A stretch of 64,000 nucleotides of DNA from Actinocrinis puniceicyclus. Its GTDB lineage: Bacteria > Actinomycetota > Actinomycetes > Streptomycetales > Catenulisporaceae. The notes under the pieces are model-generated. The model made no database searches, had not been told where the DNA came from, and was given only the letters and a program-made list of their open reading frames with translations. The DNA lies in assembly GCF_018283645.1 (NCBI RefSeq), contig NZ_JAGSXH010000007.1, positions 1-64,000 on the forward strand, written 5' to 3'. The position numbers and the translations under genes were made by a program. This document shows positions 9,884 to 20,779 of the stretch, piece after piece. Within the stretch, counting starts at the first letter, position 1; each line of letters starts with the position of its first letter.

Positions 9884-11326
9884 GTGGACCGGAATGACAG
9901 GAACGTGATGCGCATGACGAGCACGCCACTGGCCGCTCAGGCGGCCCATCCGCCCGGCGAGCCGCACGTTCCCAAGCGGCGCAACATCGAGGCACTGCTG
10001 CTGGTGTTCGCGCTCGGTATCGCACTGTTCGCCTATGCCGACACCGGCAAGGCGATGACCGGCAAGACCCCGCCGAACCTCGCGGCGCTGGGCGCGGAGT
10101 TCGGCATCACACTGCTGGCGGCCCACCTGGTCGTGCGCCGCTTCGCCCCCTACGCCGATCCGGTGCTGCTGCCGGTCGCCTCGATGATCAACGGCCTGGG
10201 GCTGGTGCTCATCTACCGGCTCGACCCGTACAACATCGCCAACAAGCTCGCGCCGAAGGCCGGAGCCGCACCGAACCAGGCGATCTACACGGTGCTCGGG
10301 ATGGCCGTCTTCATCGTGCTGGTGATCTTCCTGCGCGACCACCGCGTCCTGCAGCGCTACGCGTACATCTCGGCGCTGGTGGGGTTGTTCCTCATCGCGC
10401 TGCCCGCGGTGCTGCCGGCCAGCATCTCCGAGGTCAACGGCGCGCGCAGCTGGATCCGGCTCGGCGGCTTCTCGGTGCAGCCGGCCGAGTTCGGCAAGCT
10501 GTTGCTGGTCAGCTTCTTCGCCGCGTACCTGCACGCCAAGCGAGACGCGCTCGCGCTGGCCAGCCGCCGTTTCCTCGGTCTGTACCTACCGCGCGGCCGG
10601 GACCTCGGGCCGATCCTGGTCTGCTGGGCGTTCGCGATGCTCATCCTGATCCGGGAGACCGACCTGGGCGTGTCGCTGATGTTCTTCGGCGCTTTCGTGA
10701 TCATTCTGTACATGGCCACCGAGCGCACCAGCTGGCTGCTGTTCGGCCTGCTGCTGTTCGTCGGCGGCGCAGCCGCCGTGGCGAACATGTCCTCGCACGT
10801 GATGGTCCGGGTCCACGCCTGGCTGCATCCGTTCTCCGACGTGACCGGCCAGACCCGGCAGCTGGCCCAGTCGCTCTACGCGTTCGCCAACGGGGGCCTG
10901 TTCGGCACGGGGCTCGGCCGCGGCTACTCATACCAGATCGGTTTCGCGAACAACGCCGACTTCATGCTGGCGACCGTCGGCGAGGAGCTGGGCCTGGTCG
11001 GGCTGACCGCGCTGTTCGTCGCTTATGCGATCATCGTGGTGCGCGGCGTGAAGACGGCACTGCTGGTGCGCGACCCGTATGGCAAGCTGTTCGCCGCAGG
11101 ACTCGCGGCGACCTTCGCGCTCCAGGTGTTCATCACCGCGGGCGGGGTCACCCGGATCATTCCGCTGACCGGTCTGCCGATGCCGTTCCTGGCTTACGGC
11201 GGCTCGGCGCTGATGGCCAACTGGATCCTGGTGGCGCTACTGATCAGGATCTCCGACGCGGCCCGGCGTCCGCTGCCGCCCGCGATTCCACTGAGCGACG
11301 AGATGACCCAGGTGGTGCAGGCGTGA
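9884..11326 (+). CDS. rodA: RodA/FtsW family SEDS glycosyltransferase
   Basis: This 480-residue polytopic membrane protein has about 12 hydrophobic segments. SEDS hallmarks include NGARSWIRLGGFSVQPAEFGKL and the PMPFLAYGGSALM loop near the C-terminus. It polymerises lipid II into glycan strands with the class B penicillin-binding protein encoded next to it. The start may be the GTG at 9884 or the ATG at 9908. Its stop overlaps the GTG of pbpA (GTGA), which implies coupled synthesis of the two partner enzymes. Confidence 0.93.
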   Translation: MDRNDRNVMRMTSTPLAAQAAHPPGEPHVPKRRNIEALLLVFALGIALFAYADTGKAMTGKTPPNLAALGAEFGITLLAAHLVVRRFAPYADPVLLPVASMINGLGLVLIYRLDPYNIANKLAPKAGAAPNQAIYTVLGMAVFIVLVIFLRDHRVLQRYAYISALVGLFLIALPAVLPASISEVNGARSWIRLGGFSVQPAEFGKLLLVSFFAAYLHAKRDALALASRRFLGLYLPRGRDLGPILVCWAFAMLILIRETDLGVSLMFFGAFVIILYMATERTSWLLFGLLLFVGGAAAVANMSSHVMVRVHAWLHPFSDVTGQTRQLAQSLYAFANGGLFGTGLGRGYSYQIGFANNADFMLATVGEELGLVGLTALFVAYAIIVVRGVKTALLVRDPYGKLFAAGLAATFALQVFITAGGVTRIIPLTGLPMPFLAYGGSALMANWILVALLIRISDAARRPLPPAIPLSDEMTQVVQA

Positions 11327-12810
11327 ACCGGCCGATCAAGAAGGTGGCGATCTTCTGCCTCGCGCTGTTCGCCGCCTTGTTCGTCAACGCCAACTACATC
11401 CAGTTCGTCAACGCGTCCTCGTACTCCTCGCACCCGGACAACCGCCGCAACCTGATCTACGCCTTCCAGAACCCGCGTGGGCAGATCATCGTCGACGGCA
11501 AGCCCATCGCGACCTCGACCCCGAGCAGCGGAATCCTGAAGTACCAGCGGCAGTACACGAACGGTCCGCTGTACGCACAGGCGACCGGCTACTTCTCCGT
11601 CAACTTCGGCTCGACCTCGATCGAGCACTACGAGAACTCGCTGTTGCAGGGCACGGACGCGCGGCTGGCCACCCAGCAGTTCCTGAACACGATCGAGAAC
11701 AAGGGCAAGAGCGGCGGTTCGGTCGTGCTGACGCTCAACGCCGCGGCGCAGCAGGCCGCCTACAACGGACTGTCCAAGGCGGGCGGCGGCAAGGAGATCG
11801 AGGGCGCCGTCGTGGCGCTCGACCCGAAGACCGGGGCGCTGCTCGCCCTGGTCTCCGCGCCCTCATTCGACCCGAACTCGCTCGCAACGCACGACACGAA
11901 GGCTGAAGCGAGCGCGGCCAACGCTCTGAAGTCCGACCCGCTGCAGCCGAACCTCGACCGGGCGCTGTCACAGACCTACCCGCCCGGCTCGACATTCAAG
12001 ATCATCACTTCGGCCGCGGCCATGGACAACGGGATCAACGGCCAGCCGGTGGACGAGAACACGGTCATCCCCTCACCTCTCAACGTGCTGACCTTCAAGG
12101 ACACCACCGCGTCCTTGTCCAACGACGCCGGCGAGACGTGTGGGAACACGACGCTGATTCAAGCCTTCACGCTTTCGTGCAACACCGTCTACGGCACGGT
12201 CGGACTCGACGTGGGCGGCGCGAAGCTACAGGCCGAAGCGGAGAAGTGGGGCTTCAACCAGACCGGGCCGTCGGTGCCGATGAACGCGGTGACCTCCGCT
12301 TTCCCGAAGAACCTCACCTTCGACGCCTCGGTCGCCCAGTCCGCCATCGGCCAGTTCAACGTTCGCATGACGCCGCTTCAGGGCGCGATGATGGCGGCGA
12401 CCGTCGCGAACGGAGGTGTCACGATGGCTCCCTATCTCGTCAAGCAGGAGCTCGACACGAAAGGCAACGTGATCTCGACGACCGAGCCGAAGCAGCTGTA
12501 CAACCCGATCACCTCGCAGCAAGCCGGCCAGCTGAAGGACATGATGGTCTCGGTCGTGCAGAACGGAACGGGAACCGCGGCGCAGATCAACGGCGTCCAA
12601 GTCGCCGGCAAGACGGGTACCGCACAACGTGGCACTGGGCAGAACGCGCTCGCGTGGTTCGTGTCCTTCGCTCCGGCGGACAACCCGAAGGTGGCGGTAG
12701 CCGTTCTCGTGCAGGACAACAACCCGAACGCGGGCGACGTGTACGGTGGCACGCTGGCCGCGCCGATCGCGAAGGACGTGATCCAGGCGGTGCTCGGCTC
12801 GCAGCGCTGA
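11323..12810 (+). CDS. pbpA: PbpA: class B penicillin-binding protein
   Basis: The 495-residue transpeptidase has an N-terminal membrane anchor (about 7-24), a dimerisation-type N-domain, and the three active-site motifs S223-T-F-K, S285-C-N and K430-T-G. It cross-links peptidoglycan outside the membrane in partnership with RodA, whose gene overlaps it by four bases. The start is a GTG. Length and motif spacing match mycobacterial PbpA. Confidence 0.94.
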   Translation: MNRPIKKVAIFCLALFAALFVNANYIQFVNASSYSSHPDNRRNLIYAFQNPRGQIIVDGKPIATSTPSSGILKYQRQYTNGPLYAQATGYFSVNFGSTSIEHYENSLLQGTDARLATQQFLNTIENKGKSGGSVVLTLNAAAQQAAYNGLSKAGGGKEIEGAVVALDPKTGALLALVSAPSFDPNSLATHDTKAEASAANALKSDPLQPNLDRALSQTYPPGSTFKIITSAAAMDNGINGQPVDENTVIPSPLNVLTFKDTTASLSNDAGETCGNTTLIQAFTLSCNTVYGTVGLDVGGAKLQAEAEKWGFNQTGPSVPMNAVTSAFPKNLTFDASVAQSAIGQFNVRMTPLQGAMMAATVANGGVTMAPYLVKQELDTKGNVISTTEPKQLYNPITSQQAGQLKDMMVSVVQNGTGTAAQINGVQVAGKTGTAQRGTGQNALAWFVSFAPADNPKVAVAVLVQDNNPNAGDVYGGTLAAPIAKDVIQAVLGSQR

Positions 12811-13133
12811 ACCGGCGGTGGTGAACCGTCCGGACGCCGGTTTCGTGCTCCCCCGGCGCACACTCGGACCGCCACTGCCGCGAAGCTCTACTGCGGGCGT
12901 CGCTAGCCGTGAAACAATCGCGCCGAACAGGTTTGAGCGCGGCGGCGCGGCTTGGGCCGACAGGGTACAGCGGGCACGGTGTCGCACGCGGCACAGTGTC
13001 CCTGGAAGAGCACGGCACGGCATCCTGTCGAGTACGGCTAGGACGCACAACGGCATGAAGACGGAACCCGGCGAATCGCCGCTCCCGCGGGCACCAGGCC
13101 TGGCGGTTCGGCGACAGGGGAAGGGCTGAGCAG
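12811..13133. other. Gap between pbpA and pknB
   Basis: In mycobacteria and many relatives pknA lies here; in this genome there are 323 bases and no kinase remnant. I see no conserved small gene. The pknB ribosome site (GGGAAGGG) sits at its right edge. A separate pknB promoter could lie in this space. Confidence 0.5.
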
Positions 13134-15050
<1,917 letters not shown>

Positions 15051-15066
15051 CGAAAGCGCACCGCAG

Positions 15067-15714
15067 TCAACGACTGACCGGCTCCGACGGCCTCGCACCC
15101 ATCACCGGTGCGAGGCCGTCGGAGCGTTGGACCGCCTCGGCGTCGCCGCAGACCGCCAGCCAGTTGGCCAGCATCCGGTGCCCGCCCTCGGTCAGCACGG
15201 ATTCGGGGTGGAACTGCACCGCCTCGATCGGAAGACTCACGTGGCGAACGGCCATGATCACGCCGGAGCCGGTGCGGGCGGTGACCACCAGGTCGCCGGG
15301 CAGCGAGTCCGGCTCCACGGCGAGGGAGTGGTAGCGCGTGGCGGTGAAGGGATTCTTCAGCCCGGCGAACACTCCGGCGCCGTCGTGCGTTACGAGGCTG
15401 GTCTTGCCGTGCAGGAGTTCGGGAGCGCGGTCGACGACGGCGCCGAAACCCACCGCGATCGACTGAAGACCGAGGCAGACCCCGAACAACGGCTTACCGA
15501 TCGCGGCGCAGTGGCGCACCATGGCGACGCAGATCCCGGCCTCTTCGGGGGTGCCCGGTCCGGGAGAGAGCAGCACGCCGTCGTAAGCTGCGGCATCCTC
15601 GACCCTGACGGCGTCATTGCGGCGCACCTCGCAGTCCGCGCCCAGTTGGTAGAGGTACTGGACCAGATTGAAGACGAACGAGTCGTAGTTGTCGACCACC
15701 AGGATGCGTGCCAT
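15067..15714 (-). CDS. pabA: Glutamine amidotransferase, aminodeoxychorismate/anthranilate synthase subunit II
   Basis: The 215-residue class I glutamine amidotransferase has the oxyanion motif SPGPGTPEEAG, nucleophile Cys in FGVCLGLQSIA, and the His-Glu pair in AVQFHPESVLTEGG. It supplies ammonia from glutamine to a synthase partner (PabB or TrpE) encoded elsewhere, for folate or tryptophan. The start MARILVVDNYDSFVFNL at 15714 is the family norm. It is convergent with pknB. A perfect 19-bp stem lies inside its last 60 bases and probably terminates both genes. Confidence 0.92.
   Translation of the reverse strand: MARILVVDNYDSFVFNLVQYLYQLGADCEVRRNDAVRVEDAAAYDGVLLSPGPGTPEEAGICVAMVRHCAAIGKPLFGVCLGLQSIAVGFGAVVDRAPELLHGKTSLVTHDGAGVFAGLKNPFTATRYHSLAVEPDSLPGDLVVTARTGSGVIMAVRHVSLPIEAVQFHPESVLTEGGHRMLANWLAVCGDAEAVQRSDGLAPVMGARPSEPVSR
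15081..15125. terminator. Bidirectional terminator inside the 3' end of pabA
   Basis: The arms GCTCCGACGGCCTCGCACC (15081-15099) and its exact complement (15107-15125) form a 19-bp perfect stem with a 7-base loop. It lies between the convergent pknB and pabA stops but overlaps pabA codons near its C-terminus. There is no long U-tract, which is common for actinomycete terminators. Confidence 0.75.
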
Positions 15715-15769
15715 GGGGCCAGCGTAGCCGTCCGTGCGCGGGATGCACGGGCGGCCGGGAATGCTCAGG

Positions 15770-15931
15770 CTACTGGGAAAGCGAGCCGCCGCCGGAGAAC
15801 GGCAGATGAGGCTCGAGCCAGGGAAAGACGTACTGGAAGAGTACGAACACGACGACACCTAGGATGGCCAGCGCCCACAGGACTCGCATCCACAGCGCTC
15901 CGGGCAGGTGTCGCCAGATCCACGCGTACAC
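15770..15931 (-). CDS. Small conserved membrane protein (53 residues)
   Basis: A GTG at 15931, preceded by AGGGG with eight bases between, opens a frame that begins VYAWIWRHLPG and ends at a TAG at 15770. It has one membrane segment (about 17-36) and a short Gly/Ser-rich tail. Tiny proteins with a Y-x-W-x-W-R-H-L-P-G start are, from memory, conserved beside pabA/crgA in actinomycetes; their function is unknown. It lies 56 bases upstream of pabA in the same direction, so the two probably form an operon. Confidence 0.75.
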   Translation of the reverse strand: MYAWIWRHLPGALWMRVLWALAILGVVVFVLFQYVFPWLEPHLPFSGGGSLSQ

Positions 15932-16181
15932 GCGTCATCCCCTGTCCTTCCATGCGCGTCTCCTACCGGTTCCCGTGCCACGCAGCACGCCCGACACGGA
16001 TGCGCACCTTGAGTGGCAGATCGGTAACCCCGAGCCACCTTACTGCTTACTTTCCTGAGAACCGGTGGACACACCGCAGGTAAGGCTGAGAAAGCCCGCC
16101 GCATGCTGTCGCTACGGGCATCGCACGGCTACGCTATGGGTGCCGTACAGCAGTCGGTGAGTCAGTGAGCAGGAGAGTTCC

Positions 16182-16427
16182 GTGCCGAAGTCGAAGACTC
16201 GGGACAAGGTGGCCTACACCCCGCCCGAGCAGAAGGTCCAGAAGATCAAGGTCGAGTCCTCGGCCTGGGTGCCCCGGTTCATGGTGGCGTTCTTCCTGAT
16301 CGGTCTGGCCTGGATCGTCTCGTATTATCTGAACCTGCACTGGATCTCGAACCTCGGCGCCTGGAACGTGCTCATAGGCTTCGCGTTCATCGCGGTCGGG
16401 TTCACGCTCTCAACACGCTGGCGCTGA
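16182..16427 (+). CDS. crgA: CrgA cell division protein
   Basis: This 81-residue protein starts MPKSKTRDKVAYTPP and has two membrane segments (about 30-50 and 62-78) joined by a short loop, the pattern of CrgA (formerly UPF0233). CrgA is part of the actinobacterial divisome; it binds FtsZ, FtsI and FtsQ and affects septum timing in Streptomyces. The start follows AGGAGAG. It is a single-gene unit, divergent from the small membrane gene and pabA. Confidence 0.95.
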   Translation: MPKSKTRDKVAYTPPEQKVQKIKVESSAWVPRFMVAFFLIGLAWIVSYYLNLHWISNLGAWNVLIGFAFIAVGFTLSTRWR

Positions 16428-16641
16428 GCGCGGCGGGAACCTGCGTCGTCGACCGTAGCGCCGCGGGCGGCCTCCGGAGCCGGAGTTATCCACAGGCTCC
16501 GGGCCGCCTTCTCCACAGGTTATCCACAGTGTGGAAAACTTCACACGATCTGTGGATAACCTTGGAGGCGGCAGCCCGGAAGCCGACGCATGACACCGCG
16601 GCCACGCACCCTGCAGATGCGTCCCCACCTGGGCGAAGAAG

Positions 16642-17622
16642 CTAGCCGCGCAACCGCGTCCAAGCCTCGCTCAATGCGCTGGTACTGGCCTGATCCTGCA
16701 GCTGCGAGGTGTGTACAAGTACGACGATCGTGGCGACCAGGAGGATCAACGACCCGGCCACGGTGGGAACCACGTTCTGTGGATTCCTGAACCAGGCGAT
16801 CATCGTGCGCGGCCTCGGCGCGTATGCCAACGCGATCCCCAGCAGCAGGCCGGCGACCAGCCCCCCGACGTGCGACTGCCAGCTGATCCCGCCCCAGGTG
16901 AAGCTGAAGACGAGGTTCAGCAGGATCACCGTGATCACGGGTTGCATGTTCAGCCGCTCGCGATAGGCGAGCACCGCGAAGACGCCGAGCAGTCCGAAGA
17001 TCGCGCCAGAGGCACCGAGACTGGCTCCATAAGCATGCAGCGACGCGTATGACGCTGCCGAGCCCGCGATGCCGCACGTGAAATACGTCAGCACATAGCG
17101 GGTGCGGCCAAGGCGGCTCTCCACGGCTACGCCGATCCACCACAACGACACCATGTTCATAGCCAGGTGCGCGAGATTCAGGTGCACGAACATGGAGCTG
17201 ACCAGGCGATACCAGTCCCCGTAGGCGACTCCTATGTGGCGGGCGGACGGCAGCGTGGAAATCTGCTGCGCCATGGCCTGCAGGTCCATCCGATCCGTGA
17301 ACGCGGGGCCGACCACGTTCTGAAGCCCGAACATCACGACGCAGACGCCGATCAGAACGCCGGTCGCCAGACCCTGGCGGGTGTGCGGTTTGCCGCCGAC
17401 GGTCGTGCGGACTTCCCGCACTTCCCGGCTGCCGCCGCGGACGCACTCGGGACACTGGAAGCCGACCGGAGCGGGCACCATGCAGTCAGTGCAGATAGAG
17501 CGGTCGCAGCGGGCGCAACGCAGATATGTCTCCCGGTCGGTGTGCCGGAAGCAGACCGGCGCACCCGACACGGCGCCGGCGCCGGAAGTGGTCGTCGGCA
17601 GCTCGTCGGACGGCATCGTCAC
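16642..17622 (-). CDS. Rhomboid-family intramembrane serine protease with N-terminal zinc-binding motif
   Basis: The 326-residue protein starts with a soluble Cys-rich part (CFRHTD...CARCDRSICTDCM...CPEC, about 25-60) that resembles a B-box zinc finger, then six or more membrane segments. The catalytic Ser lies in GASGAIFG and the catalytic His in SHVGGL, so the protease should be active. Rhomboids cut membrane protein substrates within the bilayer. It follows the cyclophilin gene on the same strand, a conserved order in actinomycetes, but a hairpin separates them. Confidence 0.92.
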   Translation of the reverse strand: MTMPSDELPTTTSGAGAVSGAPVCFRHTDRETYLRCARCDRSICTDCMVPAPVGFQCPECVRGGSREVREVRTTVGGKPHTRQGLATGVLIGVCVVMFGLQNVVGPAFTDRMDLQAMAQQISTLPSARHIGVAYGDWYRLVSSMFVHLNLAHLAMNMVSLWWIGVAVESRLGRTRYVLTYFTCGIAGSAASYASLHAYGASLGASGAIFGLLGVFAVLAYRERLNMQPVITVILLNLVFSFTWGGISWQSHVGGLVAGLLLGIALAYAPRPRTMIAWFRNPQNVVPTVAGSLILLVATIVVLVHTSQLQDQASTSALSEAWTRLRG

Positions 17623-17653
17623 AGTCCTATCCCCGATGAATGCGAGCCGAATC

Positions 17654-17678
17654 GGCAGTCAGCGCGGGGCTGACTGCC
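17654..17678 (-). terminator. Terminator after the cyclophilin gene
   Basis: The arms GGCAGTCAGC and GCTGACTGCC pair perfectly over 10 bp around a GCGGG loop, directly after the stop of the cyclophilin gene. It should limit read-through into the rhomboid gene. Confidence 0.6.
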
Positions 17679-17680
17679 TG

Positions 17681-18223
17681 TCAGGATGCGCGGCGCTCGA
17701 TCACCACGGACTCGAGCACCACATCGTCGACCGGCCGGTCCATCGGCCCGGTCTTCACGTTGGAGATGGCGTCCACCACCGCGCGGCCGGCCTGGTCCGC
17801 GACCTCGCCGAAGATGGTGTGCTTGCCGTTGAGCCATGCGGTCTGGCCCACGGTGATGAAGAACTGCGAGCCGTTGGTGCCCCGGCCGCCCTGCTTGCCG
17901 GCGTTCGCCATGGCCAGCAGATAAGGCTTGGTGAAGGCCAGTTCCGGATGGATCTCGTCGTCGAAACGGTAACCCGGACCGCCGGTGCCCTGCCCCAGCG
18001 GGTCGCCGCCCTGGATCATGAACCCGGGGATAATGCGGTGGAATATGGTGCCGTCGTACAGCTTCGCGGTCGTCTTCTGCCCGGTGCGCGGGTCGAGCCA
18101 CTCCTTGCCGCCCTCGGCCAGTTCCACGAAGTTGCGTACCGTCTTGGGCGCGTGATTCGGGAACAACCGCACGGTGATGTCCCCGTGCGTGGTCTTGAGT
18201 ACGGCGTAGGTCTCCTCGGCCAT
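17681..18223 (-). CDS. ppiA: Peptidyl-prolyl cis-trans isomerase (cyclophilin type)
   Basis: The 180-residue protein covers a complete cyclophilin domain: ITVRLFPNHAPKTVRNFVEL, FHRIIPGFMIQGGDPLGQGTGGPGY, NGSQFFIT and FGEV. It speeds folding at prolyl bonds, and no signal peptide is present, so it is cytoplasmic. The start MAEETYAVLKTTHG at 18223 is preferred over the ATG six codons upstream because it fits homologues. Its position next to the rhomboid gene is conserved in actinomycetes. Confidence 0.93.
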   Translation of the reverse strand: MAEETYAVLKTTHGDITVRLFPNHAPKTVRNFVELAEGGKEWLDPRTGQKTTAKLYDGTIFHRIIPGFMIQGGDPLGQGTGGPGYRFDDEIHPELAFTKPYLLAMANAGKQGGRGTNGSQFFITVGQTAWLNGKHTIFGEVADQAGRAVVDAISNVKTGPMDRPVDDVVLESVVIERRAS

Positions 18224-18529
18224 GGCGGCCCTCGCTTCCATCGTTCGCTACGTTGTGGAACGCCCCCGGCGTCACGCCCCTCGGCCGGCCGCTTACGTCG
18301 GCTGGTGCATGTCCCTGCACATCTTCCCACGCGCCACCGGTTCACTGCGCCGCGGTAGCTGAGCGGTAGCTGATCTGTGTCAATCCGCGCGGCGGTACCG
18401 AGTGGTTCACGGACGATTTGTCCAGTTGACCGGGAACTGCGCGCGCCGAACGGCGCAATCCGCGCATAGTCATAGCGGTCGCGGGAAAGCGGGAGGCGTC
18501 CGAACGACGGAAGGGTGAAGGGCCGAGCC
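18224..18529. other. Divergent promoter region
   Basis: About 300 bases lie between the cyclophilin gene and the DUF5324-like gene on opposite strands. No gene or repeat is visible. GGAAGGG at 18508-18514 sits 15 bases before the GTG of the right-hand gene, too far for a good ribosome site. Confidence 0.5.
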
Positions 18530-19123
18530 GTGACCAAGACGAGCCATTCCCAGCCGCTGAGCCGCGGATCTGTACAATCCGTCCAGCCGTGGCTTCGCGA
18601 TCACTATCAGACGCTGCGTACGGAGGCCGCCCCCCGGTTGGAGCATGCCCGTTCAACCGTGGCGCCCGCCCTGGCGGACGCATCGCACCGCGTGCGAGAG
18701 GAACTGGTGCCGGCGGCGGCGCAGCTCTCCTCACGGGTCGCGGACGCGGCGGTACAGCGCTCTGCTCCGTTGCGCGCCGAGTTGTCCGATCGGGCCTATG
18801 CGACCCTGGCGGCCGCACGCGGCCAGGTGACCGCCGCCCAGATCGAGCACCTCAAGCACAACGGCCGCGGTCACCGCAAGCTGTGGCTGATCGGTGGGGC
18901 TGCGGCGGCCGGAGCCGCGCTGGGCACCGCGGCCGTGCTCTGGCAGCGCTCGCGCGACCAGGTCTGGGTAGAGGACGAAGCGGTCGAAACCGCGCTCAGG
19001 GCAACCGAAGCTGCGGCCGATCAGGTGAACGCGGCGGACCACGGCTTCAAGTCGGGTACGGGGGACGAATCCGAACCGGATTCGTCGTCGACCTCGTCCG
19101 ACAATCGCAGCGGTGACCGCTGA
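18530..19123 (+). CDS. DUF5324-like membrane-anchored protein
   Basis: The 197-residue protein has a long helical N-terminal half with repeated Ala/Arg/Val/Glu heptads, then LAAARGQVTAAQIEHLKHNGRGHRK, one membrane segment (about 120-140), and an acidic Ser-rich tail. This matches my memory of the DUF5324 family of streptomycetes, found next to ppiA near the origin, with no known function. I chose the GTG at 18530. A strong hairpin follows the stop. Confidence 0.7.
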   Translation: MTKTSHSQPLSRGSVQSVQPWLRDHYQTLRTEAAPRLEHARSTVAPALADASHRVREELVPAAAQLSSRVADAAVQRSAPLRAELSDRAYATLAAARGQVTAAQIEHLKHNGRGHRKLWLIGGAAAAGAALGTAAVLWQRSRDQVWVEDEAVETALRATEAAADQVNAADHGFKSGTGDESEPDSSSTSSDNRSGDR

Positions 19124-19149
19124 CGCCAACTGAGCGAACCCCGTATGCG

Positions 19150-19183
19150 GCGCTCGTCGGAACGCACAGGTTCCGACGAGCGC
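19150..19183. terminator. Terminator between convergent genes
   Basis: GCGCTCGTCGGAAC (19150-19163) and GTTCCGACGAGCGC (19170-19183) form a perfect 14-bp stem with the loop GCACAG, 26 bases past the DUF5324-like gene. It lies between that gene and the convergent methyltransferase gene. Confidence 0.8.
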
Positions 19184-19259
19184 GCCGTTTGGCGGTGTCT
19201 TTTGGGCGGCCCGCCGTAAGCCTGCCCGTTGAGCAGTGGGTGAGGCACGGCAAGAACGC

Positions 19260-20129
19260 CTATTCCGGGACTGCCACTGTGAGCAAGTGCCCGGATACCC
19301 CGAGGAGTGTCGGCTCTGACTCGACGATGCGCAGAGCCGCAAGTAGGGCGGCGAGTCTGTCTGGGTCGTCGAGAACCGCGTCGAGATCGCTCATCAGCCA
19401 TGCGGTGCCCTCGACGCCATACTGTCCGGTCACGCGGAAGCCACAGCCGGCCACTTCGGCGTCGACCTCGCCCGGCGGCTCCAGGTAAGCCGTGGTGAAA
19501 TCCCCGCCGGGTTCGACCAAACCGGTCGCCGCGGTCACTACCAGCCGGGCGCGCCGCCATGGCTCGAACCAGCCGCCGCGATTGAGCTGGTCGTGCAGAC
19601 CGGCGTATCGGTTGATGGTGGCGACAACGGCGGTGCCGCCGGGTCGCAGCACGCGCCGCGCTTCGGCCAGCACCGCCCGCCGGTCGATCACGTCCGGCAG
19701 ATGGTAGAGCGGCCCGAGCAGGAGTACCACATCGACCGAGGCGTCGGGCGCGTCCAGCGCCCTGGCGTCGCCCAGCCGCGCCACGATCCCACAAACGGTT
19801 GCGGCCTGCTCGACGTGCAGCGGCACGGGATCGACAAGCTCGACACTCCAGCCGTCCGAGGCGAGCCACTGCGCGTGCACCCCACTGGCGCCGCCGACGT
19901 CGAGCAGGCGCCCGCCAGGCTCAGGAAGCACTCGTCGCAAGATGTCCTGCGTGCGCAACAGCTCCAGGCGCCCTGCGCCGTACCGCAGGCGACCGTCCTC
20001 ACGGCCTTGTGCGTAGTAGTCAAGGATCTCCGGTGCAAGCTCTGGCGCCGGGCGCGACGAGAGCCGATCAGTTCGCTGACCAGCTTGAGGGTTCACGTTC
20101 GGTTCCGGGCACGGATTCTCTGTCGGCAT
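19260..20129 (-). CDS. Class I SAM-dependent methyltransferase
   Basis: The 289-residue protein has the SAM-binding glycine motif RLLDVGGASGVHAQWL, acidic residue in VELVDP, and the motif LLGPLYHL followed by EARRVLRPGG, the usual end of the Rossmann core. The C-terminal 100 residues are variable and should set the substrate, which I cannot name. The start MPTENPCPEP at 20129 is chosen because the upstream extension is Arg-rich and lies opposite the next gene's promoter. It is convergent with the DUF5324-like gene. Confidence 0.85.
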   Translation of the reverse strand: MPTENPCPEPNVNPQAGQRTDRLSSRPAPELAPEILDYYAQGREDGRLRYGAGRLELLRTQDILRRVLPEPGGRLLDVGGASGVHAQWLASDGWSVELVDPVPLHVEQAATVCGIVARLGDARALDAPDASVDVVLLLGPLYHLPDVIDRRAVLAEARRVLRPGGTAVVATINRYAGLHDQLNRGGWFEPWRRARLVVTAATGLVEPGGDFTTAYLEPPGEVDAEVAGCGFRVTGQYGVEGTAWLMSDLDAVLDDPDRLAALLAALRIVESEPTLLGVSGHLLTVAVPE

Positions 20130-20224
20130 GCGCACCATGCGGCAACGATCTCGACTCGGCTTTCGCGTCGCAACGGAATTCACTCGGGGTCGTCGGTGCG
20201 ACCGCCAGGCTCGCCGAGTTCGGA

Positions 20225-20779
20225 TCAGCGCGCGCGGCGCAGCAGGTGCCGAGCTGGGACGTGCCGGCGCGCAGGCTCGCTCAGAGAGCGACCGATACCG
20301 TCCGCCCAGCGCTCGATTGCGGCCCAATCGCGATAGTCGCCGTAGCGGCCACCCATCAACAGAAAGATGATCCGGCCGGTCTTCGAGATCTCGTGCGCCG
20401 CAATCACGCCGGAGAACAAGCGGTGTCCGGCCGGCTTCACGACTCCTTGGAACCGAGCGAGCAGCTTGTGCTCCTCCGTCGCCGCAATCCGCCGCATCGG
20501 TCCCCTCAAGGCGGCCGGCATGCCGACGCTGAACATCCACAATGGCTTGGTCGACATCAGCCCTGCGTTACGCCGCACGAAGTCCTCCGCGGACGGCAGC
20601 CACGCCTGGTTGTGGACCGCGCTACCAAGCACGAGCGCGTCATAGTGAGACAGCCCGGTCACCTGATCGATCGGTCGCACGTCGACCCGAGGGACCGACC
20701 TGCGGATGACATCGCCGATCCGTTCGGCGATCTCCCGTGTTGAACCGTACGCGCTCGCGTAAGCGACCAGCACCGCCAT
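20225..20779 (-). CDS. Flavodoxin-domain protein (HemG-like)
   Basis: The 184-residue protein opens with AVLVAYASAYGSTREIAERIG, the FMN-phosphate loop of flavodoxins, followed by DALVLGSAVHNQAWLPSAEDFVRRN and a WMFSVGMP strand. This layout matches flavodoxin-domain proteins annotated in actinomycetes as protoporphyrinogen oxidase-like. The real redox partner is unknown. The ATG at 20779 follows GGAGGTG. The methyltransferase gene lies 95 bases downstream on the same strand. Confidence 0.85.
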   Translation of the reverse strand: MAVLVAYASAYGSTREIAERIGDVIRRSVPRVDVRPIDQVTGLSHYDALVLGSAVHNQAWLPSAEDFVRRNAGLMSTKPLWMFSVGMPAALRGPMRRIAATEEHKLLARFQGVVKPAGHRLFSGVIAAHEISKTGRIIFLLMGGRYGDYRDWAAIERWADGIGRSLSEPARRHVPARHLLRRAR

